A stretch of 51,191 nucleotides of DNA from Aquibacillus albus (lineage in GTDB: Bacteria > Bacillota > Bacilli > Bacillales > Amphibacillaceae), in assembly GCF_016908325.1 (NCBI RefSeq), contig NZ_JAFBDR010000029.1, forward strand, positions 1 through 51,191, read 5' to 3'. Below the pieces are notes generated by a model. It was not told the origin of the DNA. It saw only the letters and a list, made by a program, of their open reading frames with translations, and made no database searches. The stretch's first letter is position 1. Every line of letters starts with the position of its first letter. Position numbers and translations under genes: made by a program. Positions 9,518-18,733 of this stretch are shown here, piece after piece.

Positions 9518-10285
9518 CTATTGATTCACTGTAATTAAGCTCAGTAAACGATCCTCCAGTTGCTGTATCGTATCTGGCTTGGTTTTACTATCTGTAATAA
9601 TATGATCGATAACCTCTAAACTGTTAAGTCGAGAAAATGCTTGAACACCAAATTTGCTATGATCAATCATTATATAAACCACATCTGCAATATCTATCAT
9701 TTTTTTCTTCACCCGCGCTTGCTGTTCGTCTGACTCACTAATGCCACGGTCCAGATGAAGTCCTTTACAAGAGATGAATGCCTTATTGACGTGGTATGCC
9801 TCTAATGATGATTCGGCTAGAGGACCTACGTAGGACAATGATTCAGGTAAGAGCGTTCCACCTGTTGAAATGACAGTGATTTCCTTTTTACCACTTAGCT
9901 CCATCGCCACTTTGATCGAATTCGTTAATACCGTCATTGGCATATTAGGTAAAGCTTTAGCCATATACCAAGCAGTCGTACTGGCATCCAAAATTACCCG
10001 ATCTCCTTCAACTACTTGCTTGACTGCTTCGAGAGCTATTTCATTCTTTTCTTTCACGTTTGTTATTTCTCTTTCTGAATAAGGAAGCTCTACTGAGTCA
10101 CTTGGCTCTACACTAACAGCCCCTCCATGACTTCGGGATAATTTTCCTTCCTTCTCGAGCTTTTCTAAATCTCTACGAATTGTCTCTTCTGTAACGGAAA
10201 AAATATTACTCAATTCCGTAACTCGAATACTTTTTCGTTCCTTTACCAGTTCTACAATTTTTTGTTGTCTCTCAGCAACAAGCAC
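9518..10285 (-). CDS. DeoR-family repressor, probable regulator of rhamnose use
   Basis: The 255-aa transcription factor has an N-terminal DeoR helix-turn-helix (ERQQKIVELVKERKSIRVTE to RRDLEKLEKEGKL). The C-terminal sugar-phosphate sensor domain includes DASTTAWYMAKAL and ISTGGTLLPESLSYVGP. GTG 10285 is preferred over ATG 10303 because AGGGG precedes it and DeoR proteins usually begin M(L)xxERxxxI. It follows rhaEW, the same order as rhaEW-rhaR in B. subtilis, so it is likely the RhaR orthologue that answers a rhamnose-derived phosphate. Direct ACTTTTGTT repeats in front of rhaEW could be its operator. Confidence 0.85.
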   Translation of the reverse strand: MLVAERQQKIVELVKERKSIRVTELSNIFSVTEETIRRDLEKLEKEGKLSRSHGGAVSVEPSDSVELPYSEREITNVKEKNEIALEAVKQVVEGDRVILDASTTAWYMAKALPNMPMTVLTNSIKVAMELSGKKEITVISTGGTLLPESLSYVGPLAESSLEAYHVNKAFISCKGLHLDRGISESDEQQARVKKKMIDIADVVYIMIDHSKFGVQAFSRLNSLEVIDHIITDSKTKPDTIQQLEDRLLSLITVNQ

Positions 10286-10433
10286 TACGTCCCCTACTTT
10301 CATTGTTCAGCGGTTTTTCAAAAGTTAGTGTTTATTAAAATAAATGTCATATCAAAATTTTCTGCCATTCTGCTAAAACACCACGTTTTGTGAACACATG
10401 TCAAAAGCTGAATGTAAGTTTAATTTTAATACC

Positions 10434-10465
10434 GGATAGGAAGTTTAGCAACTTACTTCCTATCC
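10434..10465 (-). terminator. Hairpin after rhaEW
   Basis: GGATAGGAAGT (10434-10444) pairs with ACTTCCTATCC (10455-10465). It sits 16 bases beyond the rhaEW stop but lacks a clean T tract, so it may attenuate rather than fully stop transcription into the DeoR gene. Confidence 0.55.
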
Positions 10466-10480
10466 ATGATTTGAACAATA

Positions 10481-12544
10481 TTATCTTGTAAACGCAGCTG
10501 CAACTCCACCGTCAACCGTCACCATACATCCAGTCGTTTTTGCAGCTTTTGAAGATGCTAGGAATGCAATCGATTCTGCAATGTCCTGCGGTAAAATATT
10601 CACATTTAAGATGGTTCGCTTACGATAATGCTCTTCTAATTCTTCCGTACCAATTCCATAAGAAGAAGCTCTCTCTTCCTTCCATTCTGAATCCCAAATC
10701 TTCGACCCACGGATAACAGCATCCGGAAGGACAGAGTTGACACGAATACCATATTGTCCACCATCAGCAGCAACTGTACGAGCCAGATGAACTTCAGCCG
10801 CTTTAGCCGTGCTATATGCGGCAGCATTTTTACCAGCATAGATGGAGTTTTTCGAACCAACGAATACCATGTTTCCACCAATTGCTTGATCCTTCAGTAA
10901 CTTAAAGGCTTCTCTAGCAACAAGGAAGTAACCCGTAACTAACACATTGATGTTTAAATTCCATTTATCAAGTGTTGTTTCCTCAAAAGGACTTGAACTA
11001 GCTAATCCCGCATTGTTAACAATAATATCTAATCCACCGTATGTTAAGACAGACTCCTGAAGTGCCGCTACGACTTCCTCTTCCTTTGTAACGTCCATTT
11101 TCAGTGCTGTTACACGGTTTTCACCAAATCGTTCATTGATTTCTTTCGCAACATCTTGTGCACCTTCTAAGTTAATATCGGCTATCACAACGTGTGCTCC
11201 TTCAGAAACGAGACGATACGTTGTAGCACTTCCAATTCCGCCTGCTCCTCCAGTTACAAATGCAACTTGACGAGAGAACTCTGCTTCAGGTGGAGCAAGG
11301 CTTAACTTATACAGCTCTAACGGCCAATATTCTATCGCAAAGGATTCTTCCTCATTTAGAGATACAAAGTTTCCTAGAATAGTAGATCCTCTCATAACAG
11401 AAACCGCTCGATGATATAATGACTCACTTACGTTTGCAGCCGTCCAGTTCTTCCCTGTGTTAATCATCCCAATACCAGGAATAAGCACGACACGTGGAGC
11501 TGATTCAACCATGTTGTCCCCTTCAGACTTATTACGGTTAAAGTAAGCAGTGTACGCTTCTTGGAAAGCAGCTATACCAGCTTTCACACTCTCTACTAAG
11601 CTATCAACATCTTTGCTGCTCGGATCCCACTCTACAAATAATGGCACCCGCTTCGTATGTACCAAGTGATCTGGACATGCAGCACCTACCTGTGATAGTT
11701 CTTTTGCATTGTTGCTATTAACAAACGTTAAAATATCTTCGCTGTCATCATAGGTTACAAGCATTTTTTTGTTATCGCTGACTTGCCCACGAACAACTGG
11801 TAAAACTTTTGCAAGAATTTCTTTTCTTTCTTCGGCAGATAAAGACTCATGTTTCTGTCCACCGAAAAGCGTCTGTCCGTTAGCTTTTGCTTCCAGGTAA
11901 TCTTCAGCCTCTTGGATAATAGAAATCGTTTTATGATAACTCTCTTCAGAAGTTTCTCCCCATGTAACAAGACCATGCTTTTCCATAATGACTAATTCTG
12001 CATTAGGATTATTTTGTACACCTTCAGCAATCATTTTTGAAAGCTTGAATCCAGGACGAATGTATGGAACCCACACAAAACGATCACCATAAATTTCTTC
12101 AGCAATTTCCTGTCCATTATCTGCACAAGCAATACTAATGATTGCATCTGGATGTGTATGATCCACGTGTTTAAATGGTAGAAATGCGTGTAGTAATGTT
12201 TCAATCGAAGAGCGGGGATGCTTAGCATCAATCATGCAGTGAGCCAAATAATTAACCATATCCTCATCAGACATATCATCTTTTTCCATTAATGGTCGAA
12301 TATCATCCATCTTTAATCCAGTGAAATTTTTTGCTCCCATTGTTGCAAGATCTGAACCACTACCCTTTACCCACATGACTTCTATTTCTTCACCACGGAA
12401 GTCTGTTTCTATTGTTTTGGTCGATGTATTTCCTCCGCCCCAGTTTGCAACAGAACGGTCTGACCCTAATAGATTAGAGCGATAGACTAATTCACCTAAG
12501 CCACTTTCAACATTTGCATTATTATCCCATTTGTTTTGAACCAT
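10481..12544 (-). CDS. rhaEW: Bifunctional rhamnulose-1-phosphate aldolase / L-lactaldehyde dehydrogenase RhaEW
   Basis: This 687-aa fusion enzyme splits rhamnulose-1-phosphate into dihydroxyacetone phosphate and L-lactaldehyde, and its second half oxidises the aldehyde to L-lactate. The N-terminal half is a class II aldolase domain (VDHTHPDAIIS, MEKHGLVTWG). The C-terminal half is a short-chain dehydrogenase: TGGAGGIGSA nucleotide loop, NNAG, and the YSTAKA catalytic Tyr-Lys. The length matches B. subtilis RhaEW (YuxG). GGGGAGGAA precedes the ATG. It is separated from rhaBA by the DUF5667-like gene and followed by the DeoR regulator and lutABC. Confidence 0.94.
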   Translation of the reverse strand: MVQNKWDNNANVESGLGELVYRSNLLGSDRSVANWGGGNTSTKTIETDFRGEEIEVMWVKGSGSDLATMGAKNFTGLKMDDIRPLMEKDDMSDEDMVNYLAHCMIDAKHPRSSIETLLHAFLPFKHVDHTHPDAIISIACADNGQEIAEEIYGDRFVWVPYIRPGFKLSKMIAEGVQNNPNAELVIMEKHGLVTWGETSEESYHKTISIIQEAEDYLEAKANGQTLFGGQKHESLSAEERKEILAKVLPVVRGQVSDNKKMLVTYDDSEDILTFVNSNNAKELSQVGAACPDHLVHTKRVPLFVEWDPSSKDVDSLVESVKAGIAAFQEAYTAYFNRNKSEGDNMVESAPRVVLIPGIGMINTGKNWTAANVSESLYHRAVSVMRGSTILGNFVSLNEEESFAIEYWPLELYKLSLAPPEAEFSRQVAFVTGGAGGIGSATTYRLVSEGAHVVIADINLEGAQDVAKEINERFGENRVTALKMDVTKEEEVVAALQESVLTYGGLDIIVNNAGLASSSPFEETTLDKWNLNINVLVTGYFLVAREAFKLLKDQAIGGNMVFVGSKNSIYAGKNAAAYSTAKAAEVHLARTVAADGGQYGIRVNSVLPDAVIRGSKIWDSEWKEERASSYGIGTEELEEHYRKRTILNVNILPQDIAESIAFLASSKAAKTTGCMVTVDGGVAAAFTR

Positions 12545-12560
12545 GAATATGTTCCTCCCC

Positions 12561-12633
12561 TTTTGTTTACCTCTTAAAAAGAGAATAACACACTTTTGTT
12601 TATTTTTGAATAGTTTATTTTAACTTTTGTTTG
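12561..12633 (-). promoter_or_regulatory. Direct repeats upstream of rhaEW, candidate DeoR/RhaR operator
   Basis: ACTTTTGTT occurs at 12593-12601 and 12623-12631, exactly 30 bp apart, with a third partial copy (CTTTTGTTT) at 12561-12569. DeoR-family repressors bind such direct repeats on one helix face. Position in the rhaEW leader supports the reading, but no binding is shown. Confidence 0.4.
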
Positions 12634-12676
12634 TGTTTGTTTTGTGTTTGGTTTTTGGAGTTACTTTCTTATGTTT

Positions 12677-12710
12677 AAAAAAACGGTCACTGTTAAATCA
12701 GTGACCGTTT
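12677..12710 (-). terminator. Terminator of the DUF5667-like gene
   Basis: AAACGGTCACTG and CAGTGACCGTTT form a 12-bp stem around TTAAAT. On the minus strand it is followed by a run of T (AAAAAAA on plus at 12677-12683). Confidence 0.85.
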
Positions 12711-12764
12711 CCTCATTTTGAAAATTGTTGTATTCCATTTGTATTTAAGACGCTTTTTATTTAT

Positions 12765-14129
12765 TTAATTCTGATTCCCTTTGCCTTTTTCAGCCTTCTT
12801 TTCCGCACCAATGGATATCGATACACCAACACCTTTATTACCTTCTACATTAACATCTACTTTTCCCTTGCCTTTGACCTGATTATCTTTCCCATTTGCT
12901 TTGTCACTGCCGGTTCCCTGATTTCCTCGCTTCTCTTCACCTTGTTTGGATTTAACTTCAATGTTAACATCTGCTTTTCCTTTAACTTCTGCACCATGTC
13001 CCTTTCCTTTACCATTACCATTGCCGTTGTTTCCTTTATTGCCTTGCTTTTTCTCACTTTTATTTGATTCAACTTCCTCACTCACGTCAACATCAGCTTC
13101 CGATTTACCTTCTACTTCAGCTTCAGCTTCAACTGATTCAGACTCTTCCTGTTCTTCGGCATCTTCCGTTGTATCCTCTTCTGATTCTTTTACTTCTACA
13201 TTTGCAGAGTTTGTTGTTTGTTGCTCAAACTTTTTCTCAAGCTTTCCGAAGCTCTTTTCAATGTTTTTCATTAAAGCATCTCTTGCCGTATCGTTTCCAA
13301 CCTTTTCGAATGCAGCAGACAGTGCAATGATGTTTTGGAAGAAACGAGCTTCCAGATCCGCTTCTAATTCAAGCTCCTCCGAGATTTCCGCATCTATTTC
13401 AGTATCCGCTGTTACCTCGTCTTCACCCTCAGCAGACTCATCACTTTCACTTTCTTCTTCATCAGATTCGGCATTGTTCTCCTCTTCACTTCCTTCATCT
13501 TCACTAGAGGATGATTCCTCATCTGATCCTTCATTAGAGGATGATTCCTCACTAGATGATGTGTCTTCGTCTGATCCTTCACTATCCTGATTATCTTCAT
13601 CTTTTGAGGCTAATTCTAATGCTTCTTCTTGTTGTTCAAGTGCTTTTTTCATTGTTTCTTGCGCTGCTTCTATGTCGCCTTCCGCTAATAATGCGCGCAC
13701 TTCAGCGATCCGTTTTTCGGCGAATTCAGCCAACTTTTTCGCTTTTTCCGTATCATCAAAAGTCAAAGCAAGCTGTATTTTTTCAGCGAGTGAAGTTACA
13801 AAGTAGAAAAAATCACCAGGAAGCAGTTTGGGCGAATCGACTGATGCCTCCGTGTCACTTTCAACGTCCCCTTCTAAGTCGACAACAGTGGTATCTTCTC
13901 CTTCTGTCTCTTCATCTGCCTCCTCAGCCTCAACATCTACATCATCTTCAGTATCAACAGCAGTTTCATTATCCTCATCGGTTACCACTACCTCTAGATC
14001 TGTTGATTCCTCCAGTTCAACCGAATCATCTTCATGATCATCAGCAAACACCCCACTAACTCCATAACTAAAAGTGAATCCTGTTGTAAGTATGCTAGAT
14101 ACTAGAATCTTACGCCATTTGTCGTTCAT
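12765..14129 (-). CDS. Secreted highly acidic DUF5667-like protein
   Basis: The 454-aa protein has a signal peptide (residues 1-29, ending VFA) and then a very acidic Asp/Glu/Thr stretch. A helical DUF5667-type segment follows (about 100-175: SPKLLPGDFFYFVTSLAEKI, with AEFAEKRIAEVRALL). After it come a long Ser/Asp/Glu low-complexity linker, a second helical patch (about 255-300) and a Gly/Asn/Lys-rich basic tail. DUF5667 proteins are exported and of unknown function. No sorting motif or C-terminal anchor is visible, so it is probably released or held by charge. AAAGGGAGG precedes the ATG. It interrupts the rhamnose locus and has its own terminator, so a rhamnose role is not implied. Confidence 0.8.
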   Translation of the reverse strand: MNDKWRKILVSSILTTGFTFSYGVSGVFADDHEDDSVELEESTDLEVVVTDEDNETAVDTEDDVDVEAEEADEETEGEDTTVVDLEGDVESDTEASVDSPKLLPGDFFYFVTSLAEKIQLALTFDDTEKAKKLAEFAEKRIAEVRALLAEGDIEAAQETMKKALEQQEEALELASKDEDNQDSEGSDEDTSSSEESSSNEGSDEESSSSEDEGSEEENNAESDEEESESDESAEGEDEVTADTEIDAEISEELELEADLEARFFQNIIALSAAFEKVGNDTARDALMKNIEKSFGKLEKKFEQQTTNSANVEVKESEEDTTEDAEEQEESESVEAEAEVEGKSEADVDVSEEVESNKSEKKQGNKGNNGNGNGKGKGHGAEVKGKADVNIEVKSKQGEEKRGNQGTGSDKANGKDNQVKGKGKVDVNVEGNKGVGVSISIGAEKKAEKGKGNQN

Positions 14130-14349
14130 TTATAAATCCTCCCTTTATATCATTTGACTTTTGTTGGAGGTTTTTAAGGATCCTCCCTATCACTTTGCAT
14201 TAGGTGGAAATGGCCATTTCTCACTGTCCTATGTTTTTCAATATACTCTTTCGTTAAGAAATAGACATTTTTAGGGGGTCTTTGAAAAATTTCATACGAA
14301 CTGTTTTTCAGAAAGTTTCTCACTTTTGCCATTAAGCACGATTAAAAGT

Positions 14350-14388
14350 AAAAAAGCCTGAAGAAGGAATCCTACTTCAGGCTTTCTT
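14350..14388 (-). terminator. Terminator of rhaBA
   Basis: AAAGCCTGAAG (14353-14363) pairs with CTTCAGGCTTT around 14375-14385. The minus-strand transcript ends in a T run. It lies just past the rhaA stop. Confidence 0.88.
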
Positions 14389-14395
14389 TAATCAT

Positions 14396-15649
14396 TTATC
14401 TTTTTGATAATACATCTTTTTCATATGCTTTTACTTCTTCTAACCAAGTTTCTTTTGCGGGAACTCCCATTTTCTCACAATAATAATCCCAAATAGCACC
14501 AAACGGATATGTTTTAAACTCTTCCATTAATGCCAATCTATCCGTGAAGTTGCCTTCTTCCTGCAGCTGCTTCAAATGCTCATTTGGAAGAAGCATGGCA
14601 TATAATAGTGATTTAATCATATTTCGTGTACCAATTGTCCAAGCTGCCACCCGGTTAATACTTGCATCAAAAAAGTCTAGACCAATCATTACTTTATCCA
14701 ACGCATCATTTCGAACAATTTCTAAGCCAATTTCGCGTAGCTCGTCATCAAAAATAACAACATGATCACTGTCCCAGCGAACCGGCCTAGATACATGTAA
14801 TGCAACTTTATCACTGTATAACATCATCGCCGATAGTTTATTCGAAACAACTTCCGTTGGATGATAATGGCCTGTATCTAATAAACATAGCTTATTATTC
14901 TTCAGAGCGTACCCCATATAAAACTCATGGGATCCAACTACATACGCTTCCGAACCAATACCAAACAATTTACTTTCAACTGCGTCCACATTATATTTTT
15001 CATCAATTTCAGTTGCAAAAATTTCATCTAAAGATTCTTTCAATCGCTTTCTCGGTGTCAGACGATCACTCGGAATATCTTTATATCCATCTGGAATCCA
15101 AATATTTGTTAGAGCAGGTTTTCCTAACTCTTTTCCAAAATACTCCCCAATTTTACGACTTGCGATACAATGTCTAATCCAATAGTCTCTAATTTCTTTA
15201 TCCGGATGTGCTAACGTTAATCCATCTTCTGCTTTCGGATGGGAGAATAATGTTGGATTAAAATCTAAGCCTAAACCATTTTCTTTTGCCCAGTTTACCC
15301 AATTTTCAAAATGCTTTGGCTCTAATTCATCACGTTCCACTACTTTTCCATCTGTTTCTCCATAAATAGCATGTAAATTCACTCGGTGTTTACCAGGAAT
15401 AAGAGAAAGTGCCTTTTCTAAATCACTTCGCAACTCTTCCGGTGTAGTCGCTTTCCCAGGGTAATTACCTGTTACGTCGATTCCACCAGATAATTCCTGC
15501 TGATTCGTTTCAAATCCACCAATGTCATCCCCTTGCCAACAATGAATTGAAATTGGTACATTTTTCAATTGTTCAAACACTTGATCTACATCTATACCCC
15601 ATTTTTCGTAATCTTTCTTTGCTCTTTCAAAATTTTCTTTTGTAGACAT
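14396..15649 (-). CDS. rhaA: L-rhamnose isomerase RhaA
   Basis: RhaA isomerises L-rhamnose to L-rhamnulose, the first catabolic step, in the cytoplasm. The 417-aa protein matches the family length and has typical segments: [12 protein letters not shown] near the N-terminus, [24 protein letters not shown] with metal-binding residues, and [14 protein letters not shown]. It begins 14 bp after rhaB with GAGGAGG ahead of the ATG, giving a rhaBA operon. No rhamnose mutarotase or transporter gene is adjacent. Confidence 0.96.
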   Translation of the reverse strand: MSTKENFERAKKDYEKWGIDVDQVFEQLKNVPISIHCWQGDDIGGFETNQQELSGGIDVTGNYPGKATTPEELRSDLEKALSLIPGKHRVNLHAIYGETDGKVVERDELEPKHFENWVNWAKENGLGLDFNPTLFSHPKAEDGLTLAHPDKEIRDYWIRHCIASRKIGEYFGKELGKPALTNIWIPDGYKDIPSDRLTPRKRLKESLDEIFATEIDEKYNVDAVESKLFGIGSEAYVVGSHEFYMGYALKNNKLCLLDTGHYHPTEVVSNKLSAMMLYSDKVALHVSRPVRWDSDHVVIFDDELREIGLEIVRNDALDKVMIGLDFFDASINRVAAWTIGTRNMIKSLLYAMLLPNEHLKQLQEEGNFTDRLALMEEFKTYPFGAIWDYYCEKMGVPAKETWLEEVKAYEKDVLSKR

Positions 15650-15663
15650 ATTTATTCCTCCTC

Positions 15664-17073
15664 TTACACCTTTTGAGTCATATATTTCTTAACGTCGAAT
15701 GATTGTTTAATCATCCTTCGAGCCTCGTTAATATCCTTCAGCTCTCCCAAAGCAATTAACTGAGCAACGATATTTCCGATAGCTGTGGCCTCAACAGGAC
15801 CAGCAAGAACTTCTTTATTCGTTGTATCTGCAATAAGCTGATTCAGCATCTCGTTTTGACAGCCACCACCAATGACATTAATCGTTTGAAATTCTTTCTC
15901 ATAGATTTCTTCAATTTGGGCGATTGCTGTTTGATAACTAACTGCTAAACTATCAAACACACATTTCGCAACTTCTCCCGGTATGTTCGGAATCGGTTGA
16001 TTAGTCTCCGAACAATATTTTTGAATTTGTTCAATCATACTGTCAGGCTTTAAAAATCGATTGTCATCAACATTTACTGTTGCTTGAAAGGTGGTAGCCT
16101 TGTTCGCTAAATCAACGAAGTCCGAAAAGCTGTATTTGTCATCATAATTCCGCTTTACCTCTTGAATCATCCACAGTCCCATAATGTTTTTCAGGAATCG
16201 ATAACGATAATCCATCCCGCCTTCATTCGTGAAGTTATAATCTAGTGCTTTTGTCACACAGATCGGAAAATGATTTTCCACCCCAATTAACGACCATGTT
16301 CCTGAACTGATATAAATCGTATCATTTACTTCCGGAACAGAAATCACCGCAGATCCAGTATCATGTGTAGCTGGTAATAACACTTTCATATCAAAACCAA
16401 ATTCATCTGCTAACTCTTTTTTCAATGGACCTACTTCTGATGTTGGAGCTTTCATGTCGTGGAACATTTCTTTATTTATGCCTAATTGATCCAATAAACC
16501 GACATCCCATTTCTTTGTAAAAGCATTAACGAGCTGGGTTGAAGTCGCATTTGTATATTCATTCACTTTTTGTCCTGTTAGCAAATAGTTAAAATAATCA
16601 GGAATCATCAGAAAGGACTGCGCTTTATCTAATATCTCAGGATTGCTTTTTTTAATAGAAAATAATTGATAAATCGTGTTAAATTTTTGAAATTGAATTC
16701 CAGTTTCTAAATAAAGCCTTTCTTTACTAATAATTTCAAAGACTTCCTCCATCATTCCATCCGTTCGGGAATCACGATACGCAACCGCATCTGTCAATCG
16801 CTCGTCGTTTTCACCTAATAACACGAAATCAACTGCCCATGTATCGATCCCGATACTTGTTGGTTGTAGCCCTTTGTTGCGACATTCGTGAATACCTTTT
16901 TTAATTTCTGAGAACAATGCATCAACATCCCAACAAAAGTGTCCGTCTTTTTCTATTAAATTATTTTCGAAACGATACACTTCGTCTAGTTTGAGCTTAT
17001 TATTTACAATCCGACCAGCAATCAACCTTCCACTTGAAGCACCAATATCGACAGCTAAACTGCATTTGCCCAT
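15664..17073 (-). CDS. rhaB: Rhamnulokinase RhaB
   Basis: RhaB phosphorylates L-rhamnulose to rhamnulose-1-phosphate with ATP. The 469-aa protein is a FGGY-family kinase: the phosphate-1 loop [12 protein letters not shown] near the N-terminus, [12 protein letters not shown], and THDTGSAV with SSGTWSLIG for the second ATPase segment, then [14 protein letters not shown] 17073 ([11 protein letters not shown]) is chosen because AAGGGGTGAT precedes it; the in-frame ATG at 17103 lies inside a cre-like site and has no ribosome binding site. First gene of rhaBA. Confidence 0.95.
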   Translation of the reverse strand: MGKCSLAVDIGASSGRLIAGRIVNNKLKLDEVYRFENNLIEKDGHFCWDVDALFSEIKKGIHECRNKGLQPTSIGIDTWAVDFVLLGENDERLTDAVAYRDSRTDGMMEEVFEIISKERLYLETGIQFQKFNTIYQLFSIKKSNPEILDKAQSFLMIPDYFNYLLTGQKVNEYTNATSTQLVNAFTKKWDVGLLDQLGINKEMFHDMKAPTSEVGPLKKELADEFGFDMKVLLPATHDTGSAVISVPEVNDTIYISSGTWSLIGVENHFPICVTKALDYNFTNEGGMDYRYRFLKNIMGLWMIQEVKRNYDDKYSFSDFVDLANKATTFQATVNVDDNRFLKPDSMIEQIQKYCSETNQPIPNIPGEVAKCVFDSLAVSYQTAIAQIEEIYEKEFQTINVIGGGCQNEMLNQLIADTTNKEVLAGPVEATAIGNIVAQLIALGELKDINEARRMIKQSFDVKKYMTQKV

Positions 17074-17089
17074 GATATCACCCCTTATT

Positions 17090-17103
17090 TGAAAGCGTTT
17101 CAC
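17090..17103 (-). promoter_or_regulatory. cre-like palindrome upstream of rhaB
   Basis: TGAAAGCGTTTCA is a 13-bp near-palindrome resembling the CcpA catabolite response element, one base shorter than the usual 14-bp site. Its place in the rhaB leader fits carbon catabolite repression of rhamnose use. Confidence 0.45.
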
Positions 17104-17225
17104 TACCTGTTATGATAATAGAAAAATTCCCATTCAAAAATATCTTGATTTACTTTTTTATTGTCCTTATTTGCTAATTGAAGTTGAACTACCTGTCCAT
17201 TGGAACCTTGATCATTTGCTTGAAG

Positions 17226-17256
17226 AAAAAAAGCTTACGAATGATTCATAAGCTTT
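17226..17256 (-). terminator. Terminator overlapping the end of the AraC regulator gene
   Basis: AAAAGCTTA and TAAGCTTTT form a stem across an 11-base loop. The loop and one arm contain the regulator's last codons, and a T run follows on the minus strand. Confidence 0.8.
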
Positions 17257-18215
17257 TCTCTAAACTTCCTTGGAGTCTGTCCATATTTATTTTTAAAGAT
17301 TCGGTAAAAGTAACTAATGTTGTCGTACCCGACTTGTTCTACGACAGTCGAAATGGGAATATCCGTATTTTTTAATAACTCTTTTGCTTCTTGAAGCCGC
17401 TTTTCCTGCAATAACTCCTTAAACGTTTTATTCGTTACTTTTTTAATATCTTTGCTTAACCGATAATGTGGTTGGTTTAACTTATCCGCTAATTCATATA
17501 AGGAAGCTTCTTTATAATGTTCTTCAATATATTTCAGGGATTCCATAATTAATTGGTATTGCATAAAACTCTCGTTCTGCTTTTCAATTTTATCCGAGTG
17601 TTTAATAAGCTCAATCATCAACAACCCCATGTATAATTTAATCGTTGATTCGGATAGCAAAGAAGGTTTCATAATTTCCTTAATAATTTTATGAATTAAC
17701 TCTTGAATTGATTTAACCTCAGAAACAGCAAAATACAAAAATTGGCCACTTTGCGTATGATTGAATAAACTATTGATTAAAAAATCACCAATATTATTTT
17801 CTATATTGTCAGCTGTTAAATAGCTAAAAATGTAATCAAAAAATTGTGGTTGGATAATAAAATTAATAATGATATCTTCCCGTTGACAGGCTTTTATTTC
17901 ATGTTCTATATATTGATTTAACAGTAATAATTCGCCCTTTTTTAGTACAATATCTTCATCCCCAACTTTTTGTTCTAGCCTTCCATTATATACGTAATTA
18001 ATTTCAATATAATCATGCTTATGTTTAGGAAAGTCCACGAACCTTGTATGCTTTCTCACCATAATCATTTTTTCTTTACTTAAAAATTTTTCACTTTCAA
18101 TAATAAAGTCCGTTTTATCGGTGTATATGTCTTTTTTTACCTGGTTATTTCGTTGTAAGATAGCTGTTTCTTCATCCGTTTCTTGAATAAGCTCTTGGAA
18201 AAGGTCTTCAGGCAA
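17235..18215 (-). CDS. AraC-family activator, probable rhamnose regulator
   Basis: The 326-aa protein has an N-terminal cupin-like effector domain (FPKHKHDYIEINYVYNGRLEQ near residue 62, then LLLLNQYIEHEIKACQ). The C-terminal double helix-turn-helix of AraC follows (LYELADKLNQPHYRLSKDIKK; VVEQVGYDNISYFYRIFKNKYGQTPRKFR). Translation starts at TTG 18215 with an ideal AAAGGAGG 8 bases upstream. It lies upstream of rhaBA in the same direction but behind its own terminator, so it is the likely local activator by position. The effector is inferred to be rhamnose. Confidence 0.85.
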   Translation of the reverse strand: MPEDLFQELIQETDEETAILQRNNQVKKDIYTDKTDFIIESEKFLSKEKMIMVRKHTRFVDFPKHKHDYIEINYVYNGRLEQKVGDEDIVLKKGELLLLNQYIEHEIKACQREDIIINFIIQPQFFDYIFSYLTADNIENNIGDFLINSLFNHTQSGQFLYFAVSEVKSIQELIHKIIKEIMKPSLLSESTIKLYMGLLMIELIKHSDKIEKQNESFMQYQLIMESLKYIEEHYKEASLYELADKLNQPHYRLSKDIKKVTNKTFKELLQEKRLQEAKELLKNTDIPISTVVEQVGYDNISYFYRIFKNKYGQTPRKFREKLMNHS

Positions 18216-18298
18216 GGATTTTTCCTCCTTTAATCAACCAAACAATCTATGTTGCTTTATTATAGCATGGATAAGGCTAGAAATACTTAAAAAGTGAG

Positions 18299-18327
18299 AC
18301 AGAGGGACAAGTTTACTGTCCCTCTGT
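18299..18327. repeat. Dispersed GGGACA hairpin, second copy
   Basis: ACAGAGGGACA and TGTCCCTCTGT flank AGTTTAC. It closely resembles the terminator at 6432-6466, differing mainly at the CAAAG/CAGAG step. It lies in the gap between the divergent AraC regulator and cytochrome oxidase genes, where no gene ends, so it is a mobile or duplicated hairpin and not simply a gene terminator. The rest of 18216-18594 shows no gene. Confidence 0.7.
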
Positions 18328-18594
18328 TATTACACACTTCGGCTTACTATTTTAAACCCTTCTTTGCTTTTTGAACACGCATTAATAGCGGAATCCATAA
18401 CTAAGAATTAGAAGCAAGAAAGGAGAGACCGCGCAGTTACCTTTTCAATAATTAAGGGTTTTTTTTTATATAAATGAGGAATTCCCCTGATAATCAATGC
18501 AAATCCTCTTTTATATAATGAAGGGTGTAAAGTGATTGTGTGATCAAAATGAACGATAAATTTCGAAGTAGATTTCTTGAGAGGGTGATATTTT

Positions 18595-18714
18595 ATGCAA
18601 AAAAAGAAGCAAGGAGAGGGAAATCTAAAAGGGACATTGGTTAGTGTTTTTGCATTAGGGTTTTTAATTATGCTTATGTGGTTTGGCGCATATGCTTTTT
18701 ATTTAACGAGATAA
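18595..18714 (+). CDS. Cytochrome c oxidase subunit IIa-like small membrane protein
   Basis: This 39-aa protein has a basic N-terminus (MQKKKQGEGN) and one transmembrane helix (VSVFALGFLIMLMWFGAYAF). It is preceded by GAGGGTGAT and sits 19 bp ahead of the oxidase subunit II gene. Tiny single-helix subunit IIa proteins are known partners in ba3-type oxidases and are encoded in this position. The call rests on context and helix shape, because the protein is too short for firm homology. Confidence 0.75.
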   Translation: MQKKKQGEGNLKGTLVSVFALGFLIMLMWFGAYAFYLTR

Positions 18715-18733
18715 TAGGAAGAAGGTGATAGAT

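Noticed and set aside
12946-14059. Long plus-strand frames opposite the acidic DUF5667-like gene
   Set aside because: They are Ser/Leu-rich mirror frames of a low-complexity acidic gene; no RBS or domain.
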